5,401 nt of DNA from Candidatus Uhrbacteria bacterium (GTDB taxonomy: Bacteria; Patescibacteriota; Patescibacteriia; UBA9934; UBA10169), in assembly GCA_003505155.1 (NCBI GenBank), contig DNYJ01000022.1, positions 15,932 through 21,332 of the forward strand, given 5' to 3'. The translations under genes were made by a program, and so were the position numbers. The notes beneath the pieces were generated by a model. That model was not told the DNA's origin. It did no database searches and saw nothing but the letters and a program-made list of their open reading frames with translations. Shown piece by piece: positions 1 through 5,401 of this stretch. Every line of letters starts with the position of its first letter. Position 1 is the first letter of the stretch.

Positions 1-1
1 C

Positions 2-682
2 CTTTTTTCCTCCGCAGGCGGATCCGCCTCTGGCGGAAAGGAGGGGCAGGGGGTGGTTATCGGTGCGTGGGCGAAGAAAACAATCCACGTCTCGCCTGAA
101 GAGACACTTTTGCTTGATCTCTCGAAATCTGAAGACGAACTGCTCTCCGCCATGCATTCAAAGACGCGATACAACATTCGTCTTGCGCAGAAGAAGGGTG
201 TCTTGGTGCGGGAGCTCCGGCGAGAAGAACGGGAGAGAGCGTGGAGGCTCTTTGAAGAAACCGCCGCACGCGACAAGTTTCGTTTGCATAGCCGCGCTCG
301 TTACGAAGACTGGCTCGATCGCTTTGCGGGAGCGCGTCTCGTCGGCGCTTTTTACGGCGGAGAACTTCTTGCCGTGAATCTTATGGTGGATGCTTTTCGC
401 GTGCGCACGTATCTTCACGGCGCATCCTCAAGCGCTCATCGAGACGTGATGGCACCCTACGCTCTCCATTGGCATGAAATCACAGAGGCAAAAAAAGCAG
501 GCTTCGCGGCCTACGATTTTTGGGGGATTTCGGAAGAGAATCCGGCGTGGAAGGGAATCACGCGCTTCAAGCTCGGCTTCGGCATGGAACGCGTGCGCTA
601 TCCGGGAACATTTGATTTTTGTAAGTCCTACTGGGCATATAAGATGTATACTATTTTGCGCGCACTTTGGCGAAAGGTTTAA
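2..682 (+). CDS. FemAB/FemX-like peptidoglycan cross-bridge peptidyltransferase, C-terminal part (5' end outside window)
   Basis: FemAB-family enzymes use aminoacyl-tRNA to add amino acids to the lipid II stem peptide on the cytoplasmic face of the membrane, building the peptidoglycan cross-bridge. The visible part matches the second GNAT-like domain. Counting from the GTG at 53, it has a KTRYNIRLAQKKGV core (37-50), YLHGASS (120-126), YDFWGI (154-159) and a GITRFKLGFG stretch (168-177) followed by YPGTFDF. The frame is open to the left edge, giving 226 codons against roughly 330 residues usual in the family, so the true start is most likely upstream. GTG 53 would leave only a half enzyme. 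Codons 11-37 lie in a palindromic repeat and encode a Gly/Ser/Ala-rich run that does not look native. The stop (680-682) overlaps the stop of the convergent gene. The family call is firm; the exact amino acid added is unknown. Confidence 0.88.
   Translation, partial: LFSSAGGSASGGKEGQGVVIGAWAKKTIHVSPEETLLLDLSKSEDELLSAMHSKTRYNIRLAQKKGVLVRELRREERERAWRLFEETAARDKFRLHSRARYEDWLDRFAGARLVGAFYGGELLAVNLMVDAFRVRTYLHGASSSAHRDVMAPYALHWHEITEAKKAGFAAYDFWGISEENPAWKGITRFKLGFGMERVRYPGTFDFCKSYWAYKMYTILRALWRKV
11..37. repeat. Double-hairpin palindromic repeat inside the FemAB reading frame
   Basis: Two small hairpins sit back to back: TCCGC-AG-GCGGA (11-22) and TCCGCC-TCT-GGCGGA (23-37). Their junction makes a perfect 14-bp palindrome, AGGCGGATCCGCCT (16-29). 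The left half is 3 bases shorter than a mirror of the right half, so the whole is an almost complete palindrome with an in-frame gap. From memory, repeats of this GGCGGATCCGCC type are scattered through some Parcubacteria genomes; this was not checked here. The FemAB frame reads through without a stop. Confidence 0.7.
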
Positions 683-1035
683 GCGTCGGCCGCCTCTGGT
701 TTGCCCAGCATGGAGGTTCCTATGAGTTGAGTCATCGTTCCGTTCAAATCGTTAATTTCTTGAACCAGGGTGTTAAAGGCGTGCACAAGGGAACTGTGTG
801 CTTGCATGTTCTGACGCCATTCTTCCATCAAGGATGGAGGCAAATCATCCGGGAGCGTCCAATCCTGCCGTTGAGCATACTCTTGGATGTGTACGATTTT
901 GTTACGTATCTCCATGATTAAAGCTCCCAAGCGATTGATTTCCGCCGTGCTTTGATCCAACTCGCGCCCGAGCGCTTCGAAAATTTCCTCCAAGGGGGCC
1001 AGGGCTTCGGGCGGTTTGCGGCCTTCATTAAACAT
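679..1035 (-). CDS. Uncharacterised 118-aa coiled-coil protein
   Basis: I do not recognise this protein. It is predicted to be soluble and almost wholly helical: a first helix at about 11-55, a proline-rich turn (DWTLPDDLPP, 57-66) and a second helix at about 67-107. The first helix carries heptad-spaced hydrophobics (I33, L36, I40, I43, I47, I50), which suggests a helical hairpin or dimeric coiled coil. No signal peptide, membrane segment or catalytic motif is visible. The ATG at 1035 lies 23 bases after the CCA end of the tRNA-Arg, so it may be co-transcribed with the tRNA and released by tRNA processing. No clear Shine-Dalgarno precedes it. Its TAA (681-679) overlaps the FemAB stop in opposite orientation. 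Coding is supported by the regular amphipathic pattern and the lack of a competing frame. The function is unknown. Confidence 0.72.
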   Translation of the reverse strand: MFNEGRKPPEALAPLEEIFEALGRELDQSTAEINRLGALIMEIRNKIVHIQEYAQRQDWTLPDDLPPSLMEEWRQNMQAHSSLVHAFNTLVQEINDLNGTMTQLIGTSMLGKPEAADA

Positions 1036-1058
1036 AGATGCGAAGTTAAAGAGTGAAC

Positions 1059-1135
<77 letters not shown>

Positions 1136-1155
1136 ATCAGGCGGATCGGGCGACC

Positions 1156-1178
1156 CTATTCCACCACAATCCCGTCGT
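1156..1178 (-). repeat. 23-bp direct repeat, copy 1 (distal to the 620-aa gene)
   Basis: This copy is identical base for base to 2119-2141, in the same orientation and 963 bp away. It starts at the TAG stop and covers the codons for DGIVVE plus two bases of the preceding codon. A shorter shared string, ATCAGG, lies just outside both copies (1136-1141 and 2111-2116), though at different distances. The two copies bracket the toxin-antitoxin pair. Confidence 0.9.
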
Positions 1179-1191
1179 TCTGCGCAAATGC
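1156..1191 (-). pseudogene. Orphan 3' end of a 620-aa-protein-like gene
   Basis: On the minus strand these bases read AFAQNDGIVVE followed by TAG. The intact 620-aa gene ends AFATDDGIVVE followed by TAG. Nine of the eleven residues match, and the stop codon is also shared. The last 23 bases are identical; further upstream the similarity fades (GFV here, RDD in the intact gene). The frame runs upstream only to a TAA at 1254-1252, has no convincing start, and is out of frame with the overlapping toxin end. It is therefore a remnant or duplicated tail rather than a gene. It could derive from the original 3' end of the 620-aa gene, displaced by the toxin-antitoxin cassette, or from a lost paralogue. 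Confidence 0.7.
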
Positions 1192-1204
1192 CACGAAGCC
1201 ATGT

Positions 1205-1531
1205 CTAAGAAATACGTTTATACTCACCTTTGGCGTGGATAGTATTTTTTCTTACGAGTTCATCGTGACTTACGATCTTGAGCCAGATGATTCGCTGGCC
1301 ACTGTCTCTTTGGACGAACACGATTCGATCTTTCTTGTTGAGTCTGATCTCCCACAGAGGATCTCCATACTTGTCGCAAACATTTTCGAGCCTCGTTCTT
1401 CCAAGTGACGGATAGAATGGGTTATCGGTCATGAATTGCTTTTGTTTGGAAAACAGCTTCTGTATCTTCGGATCAGCCTGATTGACAGCCTCTTGTAAAG
1501 AAGGGAGAACCTCAACAACAATTTTTCCCAT
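1205..1531 (-). CDS. RelE/ParE-superfamily toxin of a type II toxin-antitoxin pair
   Basis: This is a 108-aa basic protein with the RelE/ParE fold signature. A helical N-terminal half (PSLQEAVNQADPKIQKLFSKQ) leads to NPFYPSLGRTRLENV, then strands GDPLWEIRLNKKDRIVFVQRD and RIIWLKIVSHDEL. The NPF-PSL, LWEIR and terminal HDE elements are usual in the RelE-like mRNA endonucleases found in CPR genomes. Members cut ribosome-associated mRNA or, in the ParE branch, poison gyrase. The activity here is inferred only at superfamily level. I chose the ATG at 1531 because it leaves a 4-base gap after the antitoxin stop and starts where the family normally does (MGKIVVEVLP). A frame open further upstream would overlap the antitoxin by about 50 bases. 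No strong Shine-Dalgarno is visible, so translational coupling to the antitoxin is likely. Confidence 0.85.
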   Translation of the reverse strand: MGKIVVEVLPSLQEAVNQADPKIQKLFSKQKQFMTDNPFYPSLGRTRLENVCDKYGDPLWEIRLNKKDRIVFVQRDSGQRIIWLKIVSHDELVRKNTIHAKGEYKRIS

Positions 1532-1535
1532 ACGC

Positions 1536-2075
1536 TTACACCGAGTTTGCCAGGCTAACAAGTTCGTTCTTGATAGCATCATTCTCAATCAGATAGCTTT
1601 CGTCCGAGTCGTCGTCGGCAATAAGGAGGGCGAGGTCTGGATCAATGATGTCTCCCATGTGTTCCGTTAAGACCCATGGTTGCTGTTGATGGGAGATCCC
1701 CTCCAATTCCGCGCTCGAGAGTTTGCCGTATCGATCAAGAACTCTGCCGATGTGGTCGATCTCTTCCGGATTGAATTGAGCAAGGTCGGCCTTTACAAGT
1801 GGTTTATAGGCTTTGAAACCGGTATCTTCGATGGGTTCCAAAAAACCTTTTTGCTCAAGTTCGTCGAAGACAACTCGGTAGTCATCAACAATGGGTCCCA
1901 TGTCAGCCTTTGCGTAGCTCACACCGGAAATCAAACGCTCATGATCTCGGTAGAAATAGAAATCAATAAAGTAAAGCAGTTTATTTAACTTTTTGATACC
2001 GCCCTCTTTGTAATCTCCATGCGAGAGAACGTAGAGAACAAGATTCTTGAATTTGTCTTGGGATTGCATACTCAT
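1536..2075 (-). CDS. Panacea-domain (SocA/DUF4065-like) antitoxin
   Basis: This 179-aa protein matches the Panacea domain of SocA/GepA-type proteins, which neutralise diverse toxins encoded next to them. Visible features are the N-terminal helix with KLNKLLYFIDFYFYRD (29-44), the signature SYAKADMGPIVDDY (53-66), a short winged part around FLEPIEDTGFKAYKP, and SSAELEGISHQQQPW (110-124), where the family has a conserved His and Trp. An acidic tail (DDDSDES) follows, and the C-terminal helix probably contacts the toxin. The ATG at 2075 is preceded by an in-frame stop at 2099-2097. An ATG two codons later (2069) is an alternative. The gene precedes the toxin by 4 bases. Inverted TACCA/TGGTA half-sites overlapping the start suggest autorepression. 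G+C is lower than in the flanking envelope genes, which fits horizontal arrival. Confidence 0.9.
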   Translation of the reverse strand: MSMQSQDKFKNLVLYVLSHGDYKEGGIKKLNKLLYFIDFYFYRDHERLISGVSYAKADMGPIVDDYRVVFDELEQKGFLEPIEDTGFKAYKPLVKADLAQFNPEEIDHIGRVLDRYGKLSSAELEGISHQQQPWVLTEHMGDIIDPDLALLIADDDSDESYLIENDAIKNELVSLANSV

Positions 2076-2113
2076 ACCATGGATGGTACCACCATTTCAT
2101 GAGAAGTGGTATC
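2075..2113. promoter_or_regulatory. Putative operator of the toxin-antitoxin pair: four TACCA/TGGTA half-sites
   Basis: TACCA lies at 2075-2079, TGGTA at 2084-2088, TACCA at 2087-2091 and TGGTA at 2107-2111. They form a 6-bp inverted repeat with 2-bp spacer (TACCAT gg ATGGTA, 2075-2088), a perfect 8-bp palindrome TGGTACCA (2084-2091) and a wider pair GGTACCAC/GTGGTATC (2085-2092 and 2106-2113, 7 of 8). They fill the 43-base gap between the 620-aa gene and the antitoxin and touch its start codon, where type II antitoxins usually bind. No confident -10/-35 pair could be named. Confidence 0.55.
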
Positions 2114-2118
2114 AGGAT

Positions 2119-2141
2119 CTATTCCACCACAATCCCGTCGT
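2119..2141 (-). repeat. 23-bp direct repeat, copy 2 (3' end of the intact 620-aa gene)
   Basis: This is the second copy of the repeat found at 1156-1178. It is the last codons (DGIVVE) and TAG stop of the 620-aa gene. The bases beyond its inner edge diverge at the nucleotide level but still encode a similar AFA peptide in both copies. Confidence 0.9.
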
Positions 2142-3981
2142 CCGTGGCAAACGCATCGTCGCGCAGTTGGGTTGTGAGAGGGTTGCCTTCGCGGCGAACG
2201 AGACTTCCTGTTTCCGCGTCCTTCGCGCTCAAAGAGACGGGGTTGATGAGTTTCAAGAAAGAACCGATGTCGTTTTCCTCGGGTGTAACGGACACGTTGA
2301 ATCTCGCCGAAGCGTTCTCTTCAAGACGACTCACTTCCCATCGCACGCGCCGTCCGTCCACGCGGTAGGAAAGGGAGCCCGCCGAGGTCTCTATCCCTTC
2401 TTCAAACTGCGCCTGCGCCGGAAGTTCGGCTTCCAGCACAAGATTTTGGAGCTCATGTGTGTCGCTTCCCACCGACCAAACGATGGCATAGGTTGTTTTT
2501 TCCCCGACATGGGGAGGCAGAGGACCCGATCCGATCGCGTTCCCGCTCATATCGTGGTAGATCGCGCTTGAAAAGAGGCTCACGAGACTGTTGAGACGCA
2601 GAGTGATCGGCGTGGTGGAGAGACTGATTCTCGAATTGATATTGGTTGCGGGAGAAGCTCCGACGGTCGCGGTGAAGGTCAGGCTGTCGCTCACTTCTTC
2701 CGGAAGCGATGCGTACAACGGCAATGTCAAATCAACGGTTGCGTTCTCTCCGGGACCGAGTCGTTCAAAAGCTTTGACATCCTCCTTGTTCCAAAGAATG
2801 CGTTCCTCCGCGCGCGAGCCTCCTCCCAGGTTGAGGCCGTCCGCGTCCCAATTGATCGGGAGGTGTTCGACGCTCTTCATCTCAAGTTCGAGCTCCACGT
2901 TGTTCATGTCGATCTCTGAAGCGTTCTCGATGGGAATAGAGATGCGCAGAAGCGTTCCGGGATCAACCTGTTGATCGCGAGCAGACCCGTTCACAATGAC
3001 GCTCGTTGCGAGCGCGCCGCCGAACACGTCTAGGCTTCGCAGTTGCTCGACTTGCTGGTAGCGCTTGGCGCCGCGCGCAAGGAAAACGCGACCGCCGACG
3101 TCATGGAGTCCGCGCGTGTTGGCGCTCATGGAGCCCGAGAGAGTGAACACGGCTTTGGAGTGAGCCTCCATGCGGGGGATTTTCCAGAGGAATCCTTCGC
3201 CGATGGGAGGTTCGCTTTGAAGGGCGAGGAAGCCTTCCGGCACGACGGCCGCCAGCTCGACGTTCTCAACCGCGCCGCGCGACGGGTTGAGGAGCTCGAA
3301 GGAAAGCTCGACCTCCTCGCCGGGCGATGTTTTGTCGGGTGCGCCGACTCCAAGAGTAAGGGCGCTTTCATCGAGGGTCAGCTCGAACAGGGCGATGGTA
3401 TCAAACTCGGAGGAAAAATTCGCCGGACGATACGTGGCGACGATCTGGATTTTCTGCACCGAAGGGACGTCTCCCAAGAGCGTTCCATACAGCTCGATGA
3501 GGCCGTCGGAGTTTTCGCCGAGACTCCCCAGCTCCCAGGTGTTTCCGGACGCGGTCGGTTCGGGCACGAATCGGTCCGCGACAAACGCGTCGGGGAGATT
3601 CACGCGGAGCGAGAGGGAAGAGATCTGTCCTCCGCCGACGTTTTCATAACGCACGGCGATGCGGCTTTGCAGACCCGGCAGAAGCGGCTGTGAAATCTCT
3701 TCTTCAACCTCGACGGGACGGGCGATGACGCTGATCTTCACATAGTCGGATGCGCGGAATCGGAAGCCGTCAGCCACGAGCCATAACGAAATGCCCGCCG
3801 AGAGAGCGAGAAGAATGCCCGCGGCGGCGAGGCCGGTTTTGCGCCAGGAACGCGTCGGCGCTTCAAGCGTTGAGAGATCCGGCATCACTCCCGACTCGTC
3901 CTCGTAGATGCATCGCAGTTCTTTCTCAATGGTTTCTTCCTTCGCCTTCGCGGCGTGTGCCTCGCGCTCCTTTTTATTCAT
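2119..3981 (-). CDS. Single-pass membrane protein with extracytoplasmic DUF11/Ig-like repeats
   Basis: This is a 620-aa protein of unknown specific function. Residues 1-47 are charged and cytoplasmic (MNKKEREAHAAKAKEE onwards). One hydrophobic segment (about 48-71, KTGLAAAGILLALSAGISLW) acts as a signal anchor, and the rest should lie outside. The outside part holds about four beta-rich repeats (about 80-185, 205-300, 325-450 and 480-570). Each has the pattern PG-E, a polar strand, N, V-L-a-LP-gf, W-i-r-L and a closing strand, as in DUF11/CARDB-like Ig folds. It ends in an acidic tail, DDAFATDDGIVVE. No catalytic motif or sortase signal is seen, so an adhesive or structural role is likely. 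I chose the ATG at 3981, 4 bases after the DUF4012 stop; a TTG at 4005 would add eight residues and overlap that gene. It probably works with the DUF4012 protein. No Shine-Dalgarno is obvious. Confidence 0.85.
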   Translation of the reverse strand: MNKKEREAHAAKAKEETIEKELRCIYEDESGVMPDLSTLEAPTRSWRKTGLAAAGILLALSAGISLWLVADGFRFRASDYVKISVIARPVEVEEEISQPLLPGLQSRIAVRYENVGGGQISSLSLRVNLPDAFVADRFVPEPTASGNTWELGSLGENSDGLIELYGTLLGDVPSVQKIQIVATYRPANFSSEFDTIALFELTLDESALTLGVGAPDKTSPGEEVELSFELLNPSRGAVENVELAAVVPEGFLALQSEPPIGEGFLWKIPRMEAHSKAVFTLSGSMSANTRGLHDVGGRVFLARGAKRYQQVEQLRSLDVFGGALATSVIVNGSARDQQVDPGTLLRISIPIENASEIDMNNVELELEMKSVEHLPINWDADGLNLGGGSRAEERILWNKEDVKAFERLGPGENATVDLTLPLYASLPEEVSDSLTFTATVGASPATNINSRISLSTTPITLRLNSLVSLFSSAIYHDMSGNAIGSGPLPPHVGEKTTYAIVWSVGSDTHELQNLVLEAELPAQAQFEEGIETSAGSLSYRVDGRRVRWEVSRLEENASARFNVSVTPEENDIGSFLKLINPVSLSAKDAETGSLVRREGNPLTTQLRDDAFATDDGIVVE

Positions 3982-3985
3982 ACCG

Positions 3986-5401
3986 TTATTCAAACAGGAG
4001 CCCAAAAAATCCGCTCGAGGTTCCCTTAATCGTCGCCTCTAAGCGATGGTTTTCCACGAGGTCGGTTGTCCAGACGGGTGTCTGATCTTCCGGGAACGAG
4101 ATGGATACTTGCGTAGTGCGTTCTCGCATGCCCGACTGCGGTTCGATCATGAGCGTATGCGCCGAAGGATTCCCGATCCCGAGCCAAGCGCCTGCGCGCG
4201 TGAAGAACCCCGCGTTGGTTTCCATCCAATCAACCGTGAATGGAAGCTCATAGGTGAAGACGATCGAGGTACTCTGTCCAGGTTTCGTTTGCGTCCAGTT
4301 GCCAAAGACGGTTTTTCCGTGCAGCTCGCTGACGTCGGTTTCACCCGGTCCCTTGAAAGCCGATGCGTTTATGAAAGAAAGATCCGCGTCTTCCGAAAGC
4401 GCGACCTCGGAGGATTCAAAGAGATCTTCCGGCGGAGGAGTGGCTCCCTCGATTCCGATGAGCCGCGATCCGCGTGGCACGTACAGGGCGACGTAGTTGA
4501 CATTGTTGACTCCGGTGAACGGCGCTCCGGCGATGCCGTGATGCGTGCGGGTGATCGTCACCGTATTTTGAATACGTCCGTCCTCAAGAATCGTCGAAGC
4601 GACATCCATGTCTTCCTCAATCACAGCGTCGGTCTTTCCTCCGCCGATGTTGGCGTTCACCGCCATCAGATAGTCTCCAGAAGTGTCAGCCATCTCTCCC
4701 GACCATCCCAGTTTGCGGATGCCCGCTTGCGCTTGTGTGTCCGTGAAATAGAGTTGAATGTCTTTTTGATTGAGCCCGCGCTTGAGAGATTCGAGAAGCG
4801 GCAGGAAGGATGACCCTTCGATGTTTTGAATGCGGCTTAAGAGTTCCGGAGCCAGATCTGAAAGGAACCGCTTGGGTTCATTTTCTTCCCGATTATATTC
4901 CACCTCGACGATCTTCTGGGTTTCGAGGAGAAAATTTTCGGCGGTGATCGTCCGTCCGTAGGAGGGCATCTCGACTGGTCCTAGGATGTTGAGCAGATCG
5001 GCGACGAATCTCGCGTTCACCGCGATGACGCCGTCCACGGTCGGACCCCCGGCGGAGGCGTGGAATTCAAGGAGCTTTTGCGCGGATGCTTTGAAGTCTG
5101 GGAACCAGTTTGCATCTTGGAATTCCCATCGGGCGTTGAGGAGTGAAAGAGGTTTGGGGGACTCGACGCGAAGCTGGAGCGACCCTTGCAGGTTGTAGGA
5201 ACCGTCGCCGGGAAGGTTGATGCGCTCAATTTCTCCCCGCAAGACGTCTACCTCCGCAAACGATCCGATGAAGCCTCCCGCAGGACGGATTTCCGTGTCG
5301 TTTTGAAAGACGAAGAGATAGCGTTTTTGCGCATCGTTCCCGAGGATGCCCTTCAGCGCTTCTGAAAATGCCTGCAGGCGGTTCAGGTTGTCTTCAAGCC
5401 C
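3986..5401 (-). CDS. DUF4012 domain-containing exported protein (N-terminus outside window)
   Basis: The visible 471 residues cover most of a DUF4012 protein. In order: KRYLFVFQNDTEIRPAGGF at about 26-44 (the family hallmark), NWFPDF (98-103), TVDGVIAVN (121-129), LGPVEMPSYG (140-149), GWSGEM (232-237) and NANIGGGKTD (249-258). A C-terminal beta-rich region with VNYVALYVPRGSRLIGIEG follows. The frame is open to the right edge and the hallmark lies before the first in-window TTG (5242), so that codon is not the start. The membrane anchor expected in the family would be outside the window. The domain has no established biochemical function; its members are exported and common in Patescibacteria and Actinobacteria, often near envelope or polysaccharide genes. 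It ends 4 bases before the 620-aa membrane protein, indicating co-transcription and probable partnership. Confidence 0.92.
   Translation of the reverse strand, partial: GLEDNLNRLQAFSEALKGILGNDAQKRYLFVFQNDTEIRPAGGFIGSFAEVDVLRGEIERINLPGDGSYNLQGSLQLRVESPKPLSLLNARWEFQDANWFPDFKASAQKLLEFHASAGGPTVDGVIAVNARFVADLLNILGPVEMPSYGRTITAENFLLETQKIVEVEYNREENEPKRFLSDLAPELLSRIQNIEGSSFLPLLESLKRGLNQKDIQLYFTDTQAQAGIRKLGWSGEMADTSGDYLMAVNANIGGGKTDAVIEEDMDVASTILEDGRIQNTVTITRTHHGIAGAPFTGVNNVNYVALYVPRGSRLIGIEGATPPPEDLFESSEVALSEDADLSFINASAFKGPGETDVSELHGKTVFGNWTQTKPGQSTSIVFTYELPFTVDWMETNAGFFTRAGAWLGIGNPSAHTLMIEPQSGMRERTTQVSISFPEDQTPVWTTDLVENHRLEATIKGTSSGFFGLLFE

Noticed and set aside
1137..1204. Possible intrinsic terminator between the toxin and the tRNA
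   Set aside because: No G+C-rich stem followed by a T-run could be built on the minus strand. The region holds only the orphan gene tail.
1532..1588. 19-residue N-terminal extension of the toxin from an ATG at 1588
   Set aside because: It would overlap the antitoxin by about 53 bases. The family's N-terminus begins at the MGKIVVEVLP start at 1531.
2047..2571. Open frame of 174 codons on the plus strand crossing the antitoxin start and the 3' end of the 620-aa gene
   Set aside because: It is antisense to two supported genes and crosses the putative operator; there is no family match.
3043..3693. Long open frame of 216 codons on the plus strand
   Set aside because: It lies wholly antisense to the 620-aa membrane protein gene in a very G+C-rich stretch (one sampled line about 70%), where stop codons are rare. 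Its translation has no family resemblance, while the minus strand has clear repeat structure.
4046..4813. Open frame of 255 codons on the plus strand
   Set aside because: It is antisense to the DUF4012 gene, whose family motifs are unmistakable. The translation is Arg/Asp-rich without recognisable features.
5240..5242. TTG at 5242 as the start of the DUF4012 gene
   Set aside because: The DUF4012 hallmark QNDTEIRPAGGF is encoded upstream of it in the same open frame up to the window edge.

Overview
The window looks like a piece of a chromosome from an uncultivated Candidatus Patescibacteria (CPR, probably Parcubacteria-like) bacterium. This is inferred from the gene families together: a CPR-style FemAB peptidyltransferase, a DUF4012 protein, a membrane-anchored protein with DUF11/Ig-like repeats, a Panacea-type antitoxin with a RelE/ParE toxin, few recognisable Shine-Dalgarno sequences, and a GGCGGATCCGCC-type palindromic repeat. 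No 16S or other marker is present, so the assignment is tentative.

Layout. At the left edge (about 2-682, + strand) is the C-terminal part of a FemAB/FemX-like gene that runs in from outside. Its first visible codons pass through a double-hairpin palindromic repeat (11-37). Everything else is on the minus strand. Read in the direction of transcription, from the right edge: a DUF4012 gene (5401-3986, cut by the edge), a 620-aa single-pass membrane protein with about four Ig/DUF11-like repeats (3981-2119, 4 bases after the DUF4012 stop), a Panacea/SocA-like antitoxin (2075-1536), a RelE/ParE-like toxin (1531-1205), a short orphan copy of the 620-aa gene's 3' end (about 1191-1156), a tRNA-Arg(CCG) with encoded CCA (1135-1059), and an unrecognised 118-aa coiled-coil protein (1035-679). 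The last gene meets the FemAB gene tail to tail, with the two stop codons overlapping in TTAA. There is no gene-free stretch longer than 300 bases.

How it fits together. The DUF4012 and 620-aa genes form one tight transcription unit and probably make exported or surface-anchored partners. FemAB acts in peptidoglycan cross-bridge synthesis, so much of the window concerns the cell envelope. The toxin-antitoxin pair looks like a later arrival. It is lower in G+C than its neighbours on sampled lines, carries its own cluster of TACCA/TGGTA half-sites at the antitoxin start, and lies exactly between two copies of a 23-bp direct repeat. That repeat is the last 7-8 codons of the 620-aa gene, so the cassette appears to have entered at the 3' end of that gene and left a second copy of the end 963 bp away. 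This is the most interesting feature of the window.
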